From positions 1 through 55,770 of the forward strand of contig NZ_PYOM01000028.1 in the NCBI RefSeq assembly GCF_003026365.1: 55,770 bases of DNA, read 5' to 3'. The notes under the pieces were generated by a model. The model did no database searches and was not told the origin of the DNA. It saw nothing but the letters and a program-made list of their open reading frames with translations. The DNA is from Photobacterium angustum (GTDB lineage: Bacteria; Pseudomonadota; Gammaproteobacteria; Enterobacterales; Vibrionaceae). The first letter of the stretch is position 1. Each line of letters opens with the position of its first letter. Position numbers and translations under genes: made by a program. Shown one piece after another: positions 8,675-18,293 of this stretch.

Positions 8675-9739
8675 ATGAAACGTTTGTTATTGATGTGGTT
8701 AGCCATTGGGGCTATGTATGCTTTCAGTCCGTTAAGTGCAAATGCAGCTGAAATCGAGGGCAGAATTAAAGGAGAAAATTTGGAGTGGATAAATGCATCC
8801 ACGATATCTTCAAATCTCGCGCCGAGCATTTGGTATACCCCAATAAATTTACCCTATGCTGATCAATTCGTGCCTGGCGGTCCAAATACTATTACCGAGC
8901 AGATAATCACGTTGCAAAGTGGAGGAGGTATGCAGATAAATCTCCCAATTGAATTAGCAGGGATGCAATATGAAGTCTCAGGTAATACTAATGTGGAAGA
9001 TATAAGTGGCGGGTCGTCAACATCAGACGCACAGACGGGAAATAAACGAGTCACAGTCATAGGTGAAGGGGTAGCTAATAAGCGTATAACTCTAAATCAA
9101 TTCGAAATACCATTTACTCATTATCGTCCACTGATTAAAAACATTGATAAACGTATATGGTTAAATGCATTTCAGGAGGCAAATGCACCTACAGGAAGAT
9201 ATATGGGTACTCTTAACGTGAGAGTACCTTATGACTATTACCGAAATAGTACCCGTATCCGTAATACATTGGATTTTCGAATTGATGTGGTTTTGGAGTA
9301 TTCCCCTGCGTTACTAACTAGTGTAGATGTATTTGGAGCGGATGTTATTGAACCTCGTTACTACGGTTATCCAGAAACTTTAGTGAGTGGCAGTACTGAA
9401 TACACTATTACAGCAAAAGGAATATTCCCCAATGGGGTACTCGTTGGGTTAAGACCAATATCAGAATTTTATCAATTAAAGCCGATGAAAGACAGCGAAG
9501 TCGATATTGGTATTCCTTATAGCGTTAAATGCACTTCAGGGTGTGATAAAAATGATTTTATTACTGATGGGTTTCCGGATATAGACAATATCAATAATAG
9601 AGCTCGCATAACAACAAACAGTGGGGGTACCAAGGCTGAAGCTCGCTTAAATGTGAGCTTTAAAGATAAAAAGTTATCAGAGCTCAATAACGATACCTAT
9701 GTAGGGCGATTTGTACTGATTTTTGAAGCTGGTATTTAG
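8675..9739 (+). CDS. Fimbrial tip adhesin (CfaE-like by position and size)
   Basis: 354 residues from the ATG at 8675, chosen over the GTG at 8672 because AGGAG lies 6 bases upstream. Signal peptide ends near LSANA. The mature protein is beta-rich with one Cys pair (KCTSGC) in the C-terminal half. Last gene of the operon, 9 bases after the chaperone stop. CFA/I-class tip adhesins are about 360 residues and are encoded after the usher, so position and size fit. Receptor unknown. Confidence 0.65.
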   Translation: MKRLLLMWLAIGAMYAFSPLSANAAEIEGRIKGENLEWINASTISSNLAPSIWYTPINLPYADQFVPGGPNTITEQIITLQSGGGMQINLPIELAGMQYEVSGNTNVEDISGGSSTSDAQTGNKRVTVIGEGVANKRITLNQFEIPFTHYRPLIKNIDKRIWLNAFQEANAPTGRYMGTLNVRVPYDYYRNSTRIRNTLDFRIDVVLEYSPALLTSVDVFGADVIEPRYYGYPETLVSGSTEYTITAKGIFPNGVLVGLRPISEFYQLKPMKDSEVDIGIPYSVKCTSGCDKNDFITDGFPDIDNINNRARITTNSGGTKAEARLNVSFKDKKLSELNNDTYVGRFVLIFEAGI

Positions 9740-9799
9740 ATTTGAATTAAATTACACATCTACGAAAGTTATTGTAGTTCTTATAGGCGGACCTTTGCG

Positions 9800-9820
9800 G
9801 CAGTGCAGAGGGCACTGCTT
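9800..9820 (+). terminator. Hairpin after the fimbrial operon
   Basis: 7-bp stem GCAGTGC / GCACTGC with a 5-nt loop followed by TTTA, about 60 bases after the tip-gene stop. The T-tract is short. Confidence 0.5.
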
Positions 9821-9859
9821 TAGGGTTGGGAAAGGGCTTTAACCTACGTTTAAATATAT

Positions 9860-9992
9860 GAGCGTTCAGTATTTAATATTTTTTAGTTTCGATATGCCAG
9901 AGTTGTATCTGGCACTTTTTAGGGGAAGATCAGCGAATATCGAAACTAAATTAGCGTTGATTGAAAGCTGTTAACGTATTGTTGGCATATTA
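9860..9992 (+). repeat. Long duplicated 3' flank, copy B
   Basis: Similar in order and sequence to 1324-1465. It places the same downstream block behind the Lcl adhesin gene and the fimbrial tip gene. Confidence 0.75.
9895..9919 (+). terminator. Rho-independent terminator, fimbrial operon
   Basis: 7-bp stem TGCCAGA / TCTGGCA with loop GTTGTA, followed by CTTTTT. Same hairpin as at 1362-1389. Confidence 0.75.
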
Positions 9993-10614
9993 ATGAGAGC
10001 GGAATTTTTCGTTTTTATGAACAATCGCCTTTAATGGTATTGAGTATCTCATTACGAGAGCTGTCTGGTGAGCTGTTTGGGGCCTTACCTGGCAGCTTTT
10101 TTTATTGACGTGATTTTCAATTTTCTGACTTTCCATCATCAATATTTACAAGCTCCTTGCGTGTTCTTATTGAATGCTGCTTAATCTAATTAGATTTTGT
10201 TCCAATATTTTCTTCCTCTTGAGAGTCGACTCTTTCCGAAAAAGTAAAAACACCAATGTGAAATACTAGTTGACTATTGTATTTCGAATCGTTCAACTCA
10301 GCTTGGGATATCCAATCGTTTCTACTACGTCTTATCGTATAAAATATGTAGCTTTAGTGTTGCAACAAAGCCGCTACGAATTAAACAAGCTAGGCATTGG
10401 TGATAACTATATAATCGCTAAAATTTTGAGCCGTACAGTGATTTGGATGGCTAAGAAGTTAGCAAATAGATATTTAGCGGGATAGAAAGCTTAGAATATT
10501 CTTCGTTCTATCGGGTTGTATTTTATGCCGTTGATAACAAATATAAATGTGAGTTGGAGAAGATAACGAACGAATAAATTTTCGGCTATCTAGTTCCCGC
10601 TTTAAATATGTATT
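9993..10614. other. Intergenic region, no supported gene
   Basis: AT-rich. An open stretch at 10270-10485 (TTG start, no ribosome site, no family) is not convincing. GCTG...CAGC followed by seven T's near 10073-10106 could be a weak terminator. Confidence 0.5.
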
Positions 10615-10866
10615 TTATATGTTATTTATTTCAACTATTTTAACTTGACCGAAATTATTACTGTATTTTATAGAGAGTGCATTGTTTTCTTTTAGCCATG
10701 GTTTTTTTCGTAGTTCACTATCGATATCATCGACTCCTAATGAAATAGGGATATTAATCTGAGCCGATATATTAGGAACGGTACCTTTCCACGAAAAAGA
10801 TGATTCGGTATCAGACCATACAGGACAACTAAATAATACAGAACATAACATTAATAAATATCGCAT
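10615..10866 (-). CDS. Short pilin-like secreted protein (truncated paralogue)
   Basis: 83 residues with a signal peptide (MRYLLMLCSVLFSCPVWS) and a good ribosome site (AAGGA, 7 bases before ATG). The mature start SSFSWKGTVPNISAQI resembles the major pilin at 4099 (ASFQWIGTVPAKTEAS) but the protein ends at under half the pilin length. It lies on the opposite strand downstream of the fimbrial operon. It may be a truncated pilin duplicate or a small regulatory or accessory subunit. The similarity covers only about 16 residues. Confidence 0.5.
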   Translation of the reverse strand: MRYLLMLCSVLFSCPVWSDTESSFSWKGTVPNISAQINIPISLGVDDIDSELRKKPWLKENNALSIKYSNNFGQVKIVEINNI

Positions 10867-10965
10867 AAATCAATCCTTAATTTGTGATATCTAGTCTTAA
10901 TATAAACAAAAAAATAGAAATATGAATTATTATTTTAAAAAAATAGTGGTTATTATTAGACTGGT

Positions 10966-11151
10966 TTGCTGAGAAAGTGGTTTTTATTGGTGTTATATGC
11001 TGCTCTGATGGTATTGTTTAGTTGGCATTATTGCCTTGTGGGGTTGAAATTAGTTTTTTATAGTAAATTATACATACGCCTGTTAACAATATTCTCAAGT
11101 TTTGTTCTATTATTTTTATTTAGTGATCGAAAACTTACATATTACGCTTAA
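10966..11151 (+). CDS. Possible small membrane protein
   Basis: 61 codons from a TTG. Two strongly hydrophobic segments (FLLVLYAALMVLFSWHYCLV and LLTIFSSFVLLFLFS). No clear ribosome site and no family recognised; weakly supported. Confidence 0.25.
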   Translation: MLRKWFLLVLYAALMVLFSWHYCLVGLKLVFYSKLYIRLLTIFSSFVLLFLFSDRKLTYYA

Positions 11152-11558
11152 AAGCGTATGTTTTTATTAATGCATGCTAAACATCGATAAGTTCCGTTTT
11201 CCAATAATGGCGCTGGGTTTGAATATCAATTAGTTAAAGTCTAATTACTTCAATCAATTGATTTAAAATAGAGAAATGGTCATGTGCGACTAGCGAAGAA
11301 TCTTAAATAGAACGGATGGTAAATTGAGGCGAATTTTTTTTATTACAGCATGATGAAAGTGAAAATAGGAATAAGAAAACTCCACCGTAATAAATAGCAT
11401 CTTTAATATTAACATTAAAATCTATTAATAATGTTAAACATTTTTTATTTTTCACACTCTAAGGTTGGGCAATTTTGTTTTGTCTTTTTTGTCTATGCCT
11501 ATTACTTTCTCTGTCTGTATTTGGGATTATTAAATGACTTTCTATCTGGGTGAGTATT

Positions 11559-11789
11559 ATGAACAACAGAGAGTTACTAATTTTAAAGGCTGAGCTAGAG
11601 CAGTGCTTAAAAAAGACCAGAGAAGCGATTTTATTAAGAGATGTTGATAAGCTCAGTATTATTTTGTATGAATTAGAAGTGGCTCAAAAAAAATTTGAGA
11701 TTTCATATGCGAAGATATATAGCAACCGCTTTTCTAAAAATGATGCTCTTTGTTCTCTGACTCCCGAGGGTAGTTATGTATCAGTATGA
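11559..11789 (+). CDS. Small helical (coiled-coil) hypothetical protein
   Basis: 76 residues from the ATG at 11559 (a GTG at 11550 is the alternative); GGGTGAG lies just upstream. The first 60 residues form heptad-like helices (RELLILKAELEQCLKKTREAI ...), with one Cys. No signal peptide or membrane segment. Family not recognised. It stands alone, with about 400 bases of AT-rich, gene-free DNA on its left. Confidence 0.45.
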   Translation: MNNRELLILKAELEQCLKKTREAILLRDVDKLSIILYELEVAQKKFEISYAKIYSNRFSKNDALCSLTPEGSYVSV

Positions 11790-12387
11790 CGTGCATAAAT
11801 ACGTCTACGAACCCCAAAAGCTCACAGTATAATTATTGCAATTAACGAAACATGCCAGAATGCGTTTGTTGCTATAATATTACTCTATAGTATATTTTTA
11901 GCAAAATATCAGAAATACACTAGTGTTGGAAAGTATTAATTGGAATAATGACATAGCATATGAATATCCAGGTGGCATCATAAGAATGAAAAATCTAATC
12001 AAGATTTTAGCCTACTCGACCTTCCGAACATGTTGAAGAAATACAGCAAGGTTTAGTTGTCGAGAATAAATGTTTCGATAAATTTGAAGTTCACTATGTA
12101 ACAGTAATGATGTTTAAAGAAAATGTTTTAAATTGTATTTGTTAAGACGGTAGGGATACATTGAAACGCTCTTAAGACAGTGGATTTTAACTCGATAGAA
12201 GAAAGGATGATTGAATAATTTGAATTTCATTCCTAACTTAATGGATTATCCGGTATTTGTAAAGCTGTATAACGATATTCGATTTAATATTTGTGTGAAT
12301 AAAAACACGTACTGCTACTTTGCCGCATTACTTCTGTAATAATCATCGCTATATTTTTAATATTATATTTTAAAAGAGGGTTAATTT
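11790..12387. other. AT-rich gene-free stretch
   Basis: About 600 bases with stops in all frames. I see no RNA gene or repeat. It may hold decayed coding sequence, but nothing recognisable. Confidence 0.5.
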
Positions 12388-12513
12388 ATGGCTTCAAAAA
12401 AAACTTTTTTATTAAATAATGAGCAGAGACAACGTACATTAGCTTTAAAAGCATCAAATAAGACAAAAAATAAATTTATTATAGAGTATCGTAAGAAAAA
12501 TGGCATCGCATAA
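12388..12513 (+). CDS. 41-residue basic small protein
   Basis: ATG at 12388 preceded by AGAGGG about 8 bases upstream, a strong ribosome site. The product has 10 Lys and 3 Arg in 41 residues, hydrophilic, with no signal peptide. Family unknown. The clear translation signal in an otherwise gene-poor stretch supports a real small gene. Confidence 0.45.
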   Translation: MASKKTFLLNNEQRQRTLALKASNKTKNKFIIEYRKKNGIA

Positions 12514-12742
12514 GATTATTAATATATTATCTTTATTCATTGGAGTGTACGAGTATCAGATGGATGTAGATATATGCTTCTTGAAATGTTGTTATCTAAA
12601 CTTTTATTGTCGCATTAATGAGTTAAATTCTATATTTCATAGGCATATTTAAGGTTATACACAACCTTTATTAAATGAGTATTTAATACTTGCGATAATA
12701 TTAAAAATAAAAGTTATATATTAATACTGCGTGGAATTCCAA

Positions 12743-13198
12743 ATGTCAAAGTCAACACTAAAATTAATACACTTTTTTTCTGCAATAACAAGCTTTATAT
12801 TAGTTTTATCTTTTTTTATGAGTTCAATTATGATCGAACTGTTTGGGGACATATCAAGTGTAGTTATAGTTAAAACGGCTATCTTGTTTGGTGCTTTTTT
12901 ACTCATTCCTTTAATGGCCATAACAGGGATTACAGGTGCAAAAATGGCAGGGAATGTAAATAAAGGCCCTATAGGTAGAAAGAAAAAACGTATGCCATTG
13001 ATCGCTTTTAACGGGGTGTTTGTTTTATTACCCTGTGCTTTATATCTTTATTACTTATCTAGCAATCATCAGTTTTCCTATACTTTTTATATTGTCCAAA
13101 TCATTGAGTTCATTGCTGGAGTAACTAACCTTTCCTTGATGGCTTTAAATATTTTCGATACTAAAAAATTGCGCAGTAATAAAGCTCAATCTGCATAG
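12743..13198 (+). CDS. Four-helix integral membrane protein, hypothetical
   Basis: 151 residues from the ATG at 12743 (a GTG at 12731 would add four). Four hydrophobic segments: SAITSFILVLSFFMSSIMIEL, ILFGAFLLIPLMAITGITGA, FNGVFVLLPCALYLYYL and FYIVQIIEFIAGVTNLSLMA. A basic loop (GRKKKR) separates helices 2 and 3, which suggests that loop is cytoplasmic. I do not recognise the family. It lies upstream of cas3 in the same direction but 200 bases away, so it is probably not part of the cas operon. Confidence 0.55.
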   Translation: MSKSTLKLIHFFSAITSFILVLSFFMSSIMIELFGDISSVVIVKTAILFGAFLLIPLMAITGITGAKMAGNVNKGPIGRKKKRMPLIAFNGVFVLLPCALYLYYLSSNHQFSYTFYIVQIIEFIAGVTNLSLMALNIFDTKKLRSNKAQSA

Positions 13199-13313
13199 TT
13201 GTATAAATTTATTGAGTTATCTTCTTTTTTATTTCAGGTAACTCGTTGTTCTTTATTTAAAATAATACTTTTCTGCTAGTTAGAGAAATAAATTATTACT
13301 GATACCATGATTT

Positions 13314-13344
13314 ATAAGTATATAAATATTTTTTATATACTTAT
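13314..13344 (+). promoter_or_regulatory. Perfect 13-bp inverted repeat upstream of cas3
   Basis: ATAAGTATATAAA and its exact complement separated by 5 bases, centred about 73 bases before the chosen cas3 start. AT-only apart from one G/C pair. It could be an operator for a repressor or a DNA structure at the cas promoter; the function is inferred from position. Confidence 0.45.
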
Positions 13345-13401
13345 CATTCTTTCATTATGATTCTGTGGCTAGATTATCTGACTAACTTGATAGGTATTTT
13401 C

Positions 13402-16104
13402 ATGAGCTATTTCGATTATTGGGGAAAAACTAATAAATCAGATCCATCTAATTATCATTTATTACCTTATCACTGTTTAGATGTTGCAGCTATTGGACAA
13501 CAACTGCTTTCGACTGATGCGATTTTGATACGTGAATTATCTCAATTACTTGATATTGATGAAAAACAGCTTTCTAACTTAGTTGTGTTTTTTATCGCTC
13601 TGCATGATTTAGGGAAATTTGCATCTGCTTTTCAAGCTATTTCTTCAAACAATGTAGGTTTTTCGGCTAAACAATATGATGCATCAAAAGCTAAGCATGA
13701 TCGTTTAGGTGTGTATTTTTGGGACCAAATTTGTGATGAAGTTATTTTATTTTTAGCTGCTGATTGCGATGAAGATGAAGAGGATATTCTTGATAATCTC
13801 AATATATTAATGAATGTAGTCCTAGGGCACCATGGTGCGCCTGTTGAAATGGTTAAGCCTCGAGAGTTAAAGCCATTTACGGAGTCAAGAAATATCGATG
13901 ATGTTCGTAATTATGTTCATGCGCTATATGACTTATTGCAGCCTTGCTTACCAAAATTAATTGATAATCAGCGTTTAGAACAATCAAGTTGGCATTTAGC
14001 GGGTATCACTGTTTTGGCTGATTGGCTTGGCTCAAACACAGATTATTTTCCGTATAACTCAACAAAGATGCCTTTATCTGACTATTGGAAACAAGCTCAG
14101 AAACAAGCGTCTATTGCTTTAATAAAAACAGGTTTTTCTTTACGTGCTAAGCCGTCTGAGTTTGTTTCCATCCAACACCACTTTGGTTTTGAACCGACGC
14201 CACTACAACAATGGGCTCAAACTGTTCAGCTTTCTGACTCTCCTCAATTATTTATATTAGAAGATGTCACAGGAGCAGGTAAAACGGAAGCTGCTCTTGC
14301 ATTAACTCATAGACTAATGGCTCTGGGTGTGGCTGATGGGTTTTATTTTGGTTTACCGACAATGGCAACGTCAAATGCCATGTTTAATCGTGTAACCGAA
14401 CACTATTCTAATATGTTTGAGAATGAACGTGATCGAATTATGCCCAGTATTGTACTGGCTCAAAGTAGCAGTGCTCTTAATGATCGTTTTCAAACGGTCA
14501 AATTGACATCAGGTAAGTTAGATGATGATTATTATCAACACGATCAAACCGCAACTGCATTATGCAATGCTTGGTTAGCTGATTCACGCAAGAAAGCCTT
14601 GCTTGCCACCGTTGGTGTAGGGACTATCGATCAAGCATTGTTAGCGGTGTTACCAAGAAAACATCAATCTCTTCGATTATTAGGGCTACATCGTAAGGTA
14701 CTGATTTTTGATGAGGTTCATGCGGCTGATGAGTATATGTTTACGCTATTAGAATCCTTATTAGAACAACATCTACGCCATGGTGGCTCAGCTATTTTAT
14801 TAACGGCGACACTCTCAATAGAGCAACGCCAAAAACTCGCGAATATTTGGTTAAAAGCTGGGCACTTACCACTTAAAAGTCTGACTTGTACCACTGCTAA
14901 TGATTTTCCTCTGGCAACACAGGTATGTTTGGATCCTTTTAATTCTTTAATTGAAACGCCGCTTAAAAGTCGGGCTGATGTGTGTCGCGAAGTAACCGTT
15001 ACCCAACTTCATACCGAAACAGCTTGTATCGAGAAGATTGTTCAGGCCGTTCTTGCGGGGCAGTGTGTCGCTTGGATTCGAAACTCAGTAGATGATGCAC
15101 GTGCTGCATATGATCTTGTCACTCAAGCGTTAGCAGCGGCAGAGTGTGATTTATCATCTAATAAAGTCATGCTTTTTCATAGTCGATTTACGTTAGTTGA
15201 TAGAAAACGTATTGAGCAACAAGTCTTAAATTGCCTCAGCAAAAAAACAGCTGATGGTGAGCTTATTACAGGTGAACAACGTCAGGGTACTGTACTAATT
15301 GCAACCCAAGTTTTCCAAGAAAGCTTAGATGCTGATGTCGATGTAATGATTTCTGATATTTGTCCAATAGATGACTTGATCCAACGTGCCGGTCGATTGC
15401 ACCGTCATACGCGAGATATTAATGGGCAATATTATAATGGTGTTGATCAACGTTCGGCGCCTGTTTTGTATCTCCATGCGCCGAAGTGGGAAGAAGAACC
15501 GCAGGTTGATTGGCTCAGTCAAGATTTCCGTAATACCGAATATGTGTATCGCTCTCCCGGTCGATTATGGCTTGCTCAACGTAAACTCATTGAGCTCGGT
15601 GCTATTCGTATGCCAAGCGAAGCCCGTACTCTTATTGAGGCCGTTTATAGTGAAAAATCGCAAGCTCAGATCCCTACTGCATTAATTACGAAAGAAGATG
15701 AATTAATTGCAGAACAAAGCTTAAAAACAGCCTCCGCAAAATCACAACTGATTGATTTCCAATATGGGTATTGTTATAGCAGTCAAAAACACTGGTCAGA
15801 AGATCAGTATGACATTAGTACTCGTTTTTGTGATAGAGAAACGGCTCAAATTTTAGTACTTAAATGCAATGAGAACGGGGAGTTAGTACCTTGGCAAGAA
15901 GATCTTTGTCATGCGATTACCCTTAGTACTTTGTCAGTAGCAAAACTTAAATATGCCGATCATTTGCAACCATTAACAGAACAGCAAACATTATTGTTAG
16001 CAAAGCGTTATCCCAACATCAAATACATACAACCTTGGTACCCCGAACAAGACCCTATGTCTGGTTATAGTGCGACGAGTGGTTTTTATCAGCGTAATCA
16101 ATAA
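13402..16104 (+). CDS. cas3: CRISPR-associated helicase-nuclease Cas3 (type I-E)
   Basis: 900 residues. The start at ATG 13402 (MSYFDYWGK) is chosen over 13357 because an AGGT-like site precedes it. N-terminal HD nuclease: His24 and the HDLGK motif at residues 68-72. SF2 helicase: Walker A GAGKT at ~291-295, DEVH at 437-440, LLTATLS motif III, and a C-terminal QRAGRLHRH motif VI. Cas3 is recruited by Cascade to unwind and degrade target DNA. It is the first gene of an eight-gene operon, 10 bases before cse1. All catalytic motifs look intact. Confidence 0.97.
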   Translation: MSYFDYWGKTNKSDPSNYHLLPYHCLDVAAIGQQLLSTDAILIRELSQLLDIDEKQLSNLVVFFIALHDLGKFASAFQAISSNNVGFSAKQYDASKAKHDRLGVYFWDQICDEVILFLAADCDEDEEDILDNLNILMNVVLGHHGAPVEMVKPRELKPFTESRNIDDVRNYVHALYDLLQPCLPKLIDNQRLEQSSWHLAGITVLADWLGSNTDYFPYNSTKMPLSDYWKQAQKQASIALIKTGFSLRAKPSEFVSIQHHFGFEPTPLQQWAQTVQLSDSPQLFILEDVTGAGKTEAALALTHRLMALGVADGFYFGLPTMATSNAMFNRVTEHYSNMFENERDRIMPSIVLAQSSSALNDRFQTVKLTSGKLDDDYYQHDQTATALCNAWLADSRKKALLATVGVGTIDQALLAVLPRKHQSLRLLGLHRKVLIFDEVHAADEYMFTLLESLLEQHLRHGGSAILLTATLSIEQRQKLANIWLKAGHLPLKSLTCTTANDFPLATQVCLDPFNSLIETPLKSRADVCREVTVTQLHTETACIEKIVQAVLAGQCVAWIRNSVDDARAAYDLVTQALAAAECDLSSNKVMLFHSRFTLVDRKRIEQQVLNCLSKKTADGELITGEQRQGTVLIATQVFQESLDADVDVMISDICPIDDLIQRAGRLHRHTRDINGQYYNGVDQRSAPVLYLHAPKWEEEPQVDWLSQDFRNTEYVYRSPGRLWLAQRKLIELGAIRMPSEARTLIEAVYSEKSQAQIPTALITKEDELIAEQSLKTASAKSQLIDFQYGYCYSSQKHWSEDQYDISTRFCDRETAQILVLKCNENGELVPWQEDLCHAITLSTLSVAKLKYADHLQPLTEQQTLLLAKRYPNIKYIQPWYPEQDPMSGYSATSGFYQRNQ

Positions 16105-16114
16105 GAGGAAAACA

Positions 16115-17719
16115 ATGAATTTACTTCATGCGTCATGGTTACCCTTTCGACTTCGTAATGGTGATCAAGAATGGCGATCATTAATGGCGATTACAGATCC
16201 GGATATTGTTGATTTTGCGTTACCTCGAGCTGATTTTCAGGGGGCAGCTTATCAATTGGTGATAGGGATATTACAAACGGCTTTTGCACCTAAAGATAAA
16301 AAGCAATGGCGCCAGTATTACGCACAACCACCAACAATAAATGAGCTAAAAACCGCTTTTGATACGATTGAACATGCGTTTGAGTTAACAGGTGATGGTC
16401 CCTTGTTTATGCAAGATCATGATCCATTATCTCAGCAAGAAATGAGCCCAATAAGCGGCTTATTAATTGATGCGCCGGGCGCGAATGGTATTAAAAACAA
16501 TACCGATTTTTTTGTTAAACGTGGCATAGGTGAAGTGATGTCACCAGCAATGGCGGCACTGGCATTGTTTACGTTACAAATTAATGCACCTGCTGGCGGT
16601 TCTGGCCATCGTGTCGGTTTACGTGGCGGTGGTCCATTAACTACCTTGATTATGCCGAGTGATAAACAAAGTTCTTTATGGAATAAGTTGTGGCTCAATG
16701 TCATTAACCGCAACACATGGCGTTATGACGATCCTAACTTCCATGACGGAAGTGTTTTTCCTTGGCTAGCACCGACAATTGAAAGCATAAAAAAAAGCGG
16801 CGAAATTTACCCATCAACAGAAGGGGTCCATCCTTTACAGGTTTATTGGGCGATGCCACGACGAATTCGCCTAGTGATTGCTGATGAGCCTCTGCAATGT
16901 TTGATAAGTGGTAAAAATAATAAGCAATGTGTACGCCATTATCGCACTAAGAATTACGGTAATAATTATGTTGGTAATTGGGATCCGCATCCGTTTACAC
17001 CCTATAAATGGAATCCCAAAAAGCCGAATGAAGATCATCTCTCCCAAAAAGGGCAACCCGGTGGTATTAGCTATAAAAACTGGGATCTAATGGCATTATC
17101 TTGTGACGGTAATGGTCATATTTGTGCGCGTGTTGTTGATCATTATAGCGATGTTGCTAAACGAAACTGGCATGAACAACCCCAATTATGGGTATTTGGC
17201 TATGACATGGACAACATGAAACCACGTGGATGGTATAGCACCATGATGCCTTTATTTAATGTGGAAGCAGAAAGTCATGATGACATTATTAATGCGACGA
17301 AAGAATTACAAGAATTGGCTAATAACGCACTCTATCAAACCCGTAGCCAGATAAAAGCGGCATGGTTTGAAAAGCCGAGTGATGCCAAAGGTGATACCAG
17401 TTTTATTGATCTGGATTTTTGGCAAAAAACAGAAGAAGCGTTTTATTTAACGGTTTCTCATATCGCTCATAATATCAACCAACAGCAAACTGCTTTGAGT
17501 TCAGAACAAGCAAAATACTGGCGCAATACTATTCAATCCGTAAGTGAGCAGTTATTTGATAATTATGCCTTAGATGACTTAGGCGATGTACGTTCAATGG
17601 CAAAACGTATGGATGCGAGAGGAAAATTAATGGGGTGGCTATATGGCAGTAAAAATATAAAAGCATTTAACGATAATCATAACCTTATAGCAGCTAAGGA
17701 TACTAAACATGCTAAGTAA
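16115..17719 (+). CDS. casA: Cascade large subunit Cse1/CasA
   Basis: 534 residues from ATG 16115 (MNLLHASWLPFR), preceded by AGAGGA; the upstream start at 16070 would overlap cas3. The N-terminal motif and the region GGGPLTTLIMP are typical of Cse1, which recognises the PAM and recruits Cas3. Length is close to the E. coli protein (502). The 3' end overlaps cse2 by 11 bases, giving coupled translation. Confidence 0.95.
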   Translation: MNLLHASWLPFRLRNGDQEWRSLMAITDPDIVDFALPRADFQGAAYQLVIGILQTAFAPKDKKQWRQYYAQPPTINELKTAFDTIEHAFELTGDGPLFMQDHDPLSQQEMSPISGLLIDAPGANGIKNNTDFFVKRGIGEVMSPAMAALALFTLQINAPAGGSGHRVGLRGGGPLTTLIMPSDKQSSLWNKLWLNVINRNTWRYDDPNFHDGSVFPWLAPTIESIKKSGEIYPSTEGVHPLQVYWAMPRRIRLVIADEPLQCLISGKNNKQCVRHYRTKNYGNNYVGNWDPHPFTPYKWNPKKPNEDHLSQKGQPGGISYKNWDLMALSCDGNGHICARVVDHYSDVAKRNWHEQPQLWVFGYDMDNMKPRGWYSTMMPLFNVEAESHDDIINATKELQELANNALYQTRSQIKAAWFEKPSDAKGDTSFIDLDFWQKTEEAFYLTVSHIAHNINQQQTALSSEQAKYWRNTIQSVSEQLFDNYALDDLGDVRSMAKRMDARGKLMGWLYGSKNIKAFNDNHNLIAAKDTKHAK

Positions 17720-18260
17720 CACAGAAGAAAAAGTACTTAGGGGGTGGTGGCAAAGTTTAGTGCTTTCTGATGCCGAATTAAAAGAAAAGCATCTACTGTC
17801 TGCGCCAAGTGGTCATAAAGCAAAGTTAAAGCGGGCTGAATCAGTCGATGCGGTATTAATGCAAGATGCTTTTTGCACATTATGGCTAAGTCTTCAAGAG
17901 CAAGAGAATTATTCTGCTAATGATATGGAGTGTTGGGCTGTCATCGCTGCATCCTTAATTCACGTATCTCCAGGTTATCAAGATGGGATAGCTATCGCTG
18001 CCGGTAAAAAAATTAAAAAAAGTGATAAATCATTAGTCAGTGAAATGCGATTTTCTCAGCTTCAAGCAGCAAAAACGCCTGATGAATTATTGCGTACTTC
18101 GCGCCGTTTGCTGAAGTTAATGAAAGGGAAGGTAGATCCACTGACTTTAGCGGAAGATATCAAACAATGGTTTAGTGAACACCATCATTCAGAGTTTGTT
18201 CGAGCTAAAAATCGTATTTGCGTGAAATGGGCAATGGACTATTACCGCGCAGCAAAATAA
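17709..18260 (+). CDS. casB: Cascade small subunit Cse2/CasB
   Basis: 183 residues. Helical and basic, with the Cse2 pattern LRGWWQSL near the start and FVRAKNRICVKWAMDYYR at the end. Cse2 forms the dimeric 'belly' of Cascade that holds the non-target strand. Starts inside the cse1 3' end; a 33-base gap separates it from cas7. Confidence 0.93.
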   Translation: MLSNTEEKVLRGWWQSLVLSDAELKEKHLLSAPSGHKAKLKRAESVDAVLMQDAFCTLWLSLQEQENYSANDMECWAVIAASLIHVSPGYQDGIAIAAGKKIKKSDKSLVSEMRFSQLQAAKTPDELLRTSRRLLKLMKGKVDPLTLAEDIKQWFSEHHHSEFVRAKNRICVKWAMDYYRAAK

Positions 18261-18293
18261 GAATTTCATTTTATTTATATGAGAACATCAATA

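Noticed and set aside
10270..10485. 71-codon frame with TTG start
   Set aside because: No ribosome site, no domain, and no context; the length is within chance for this composition.
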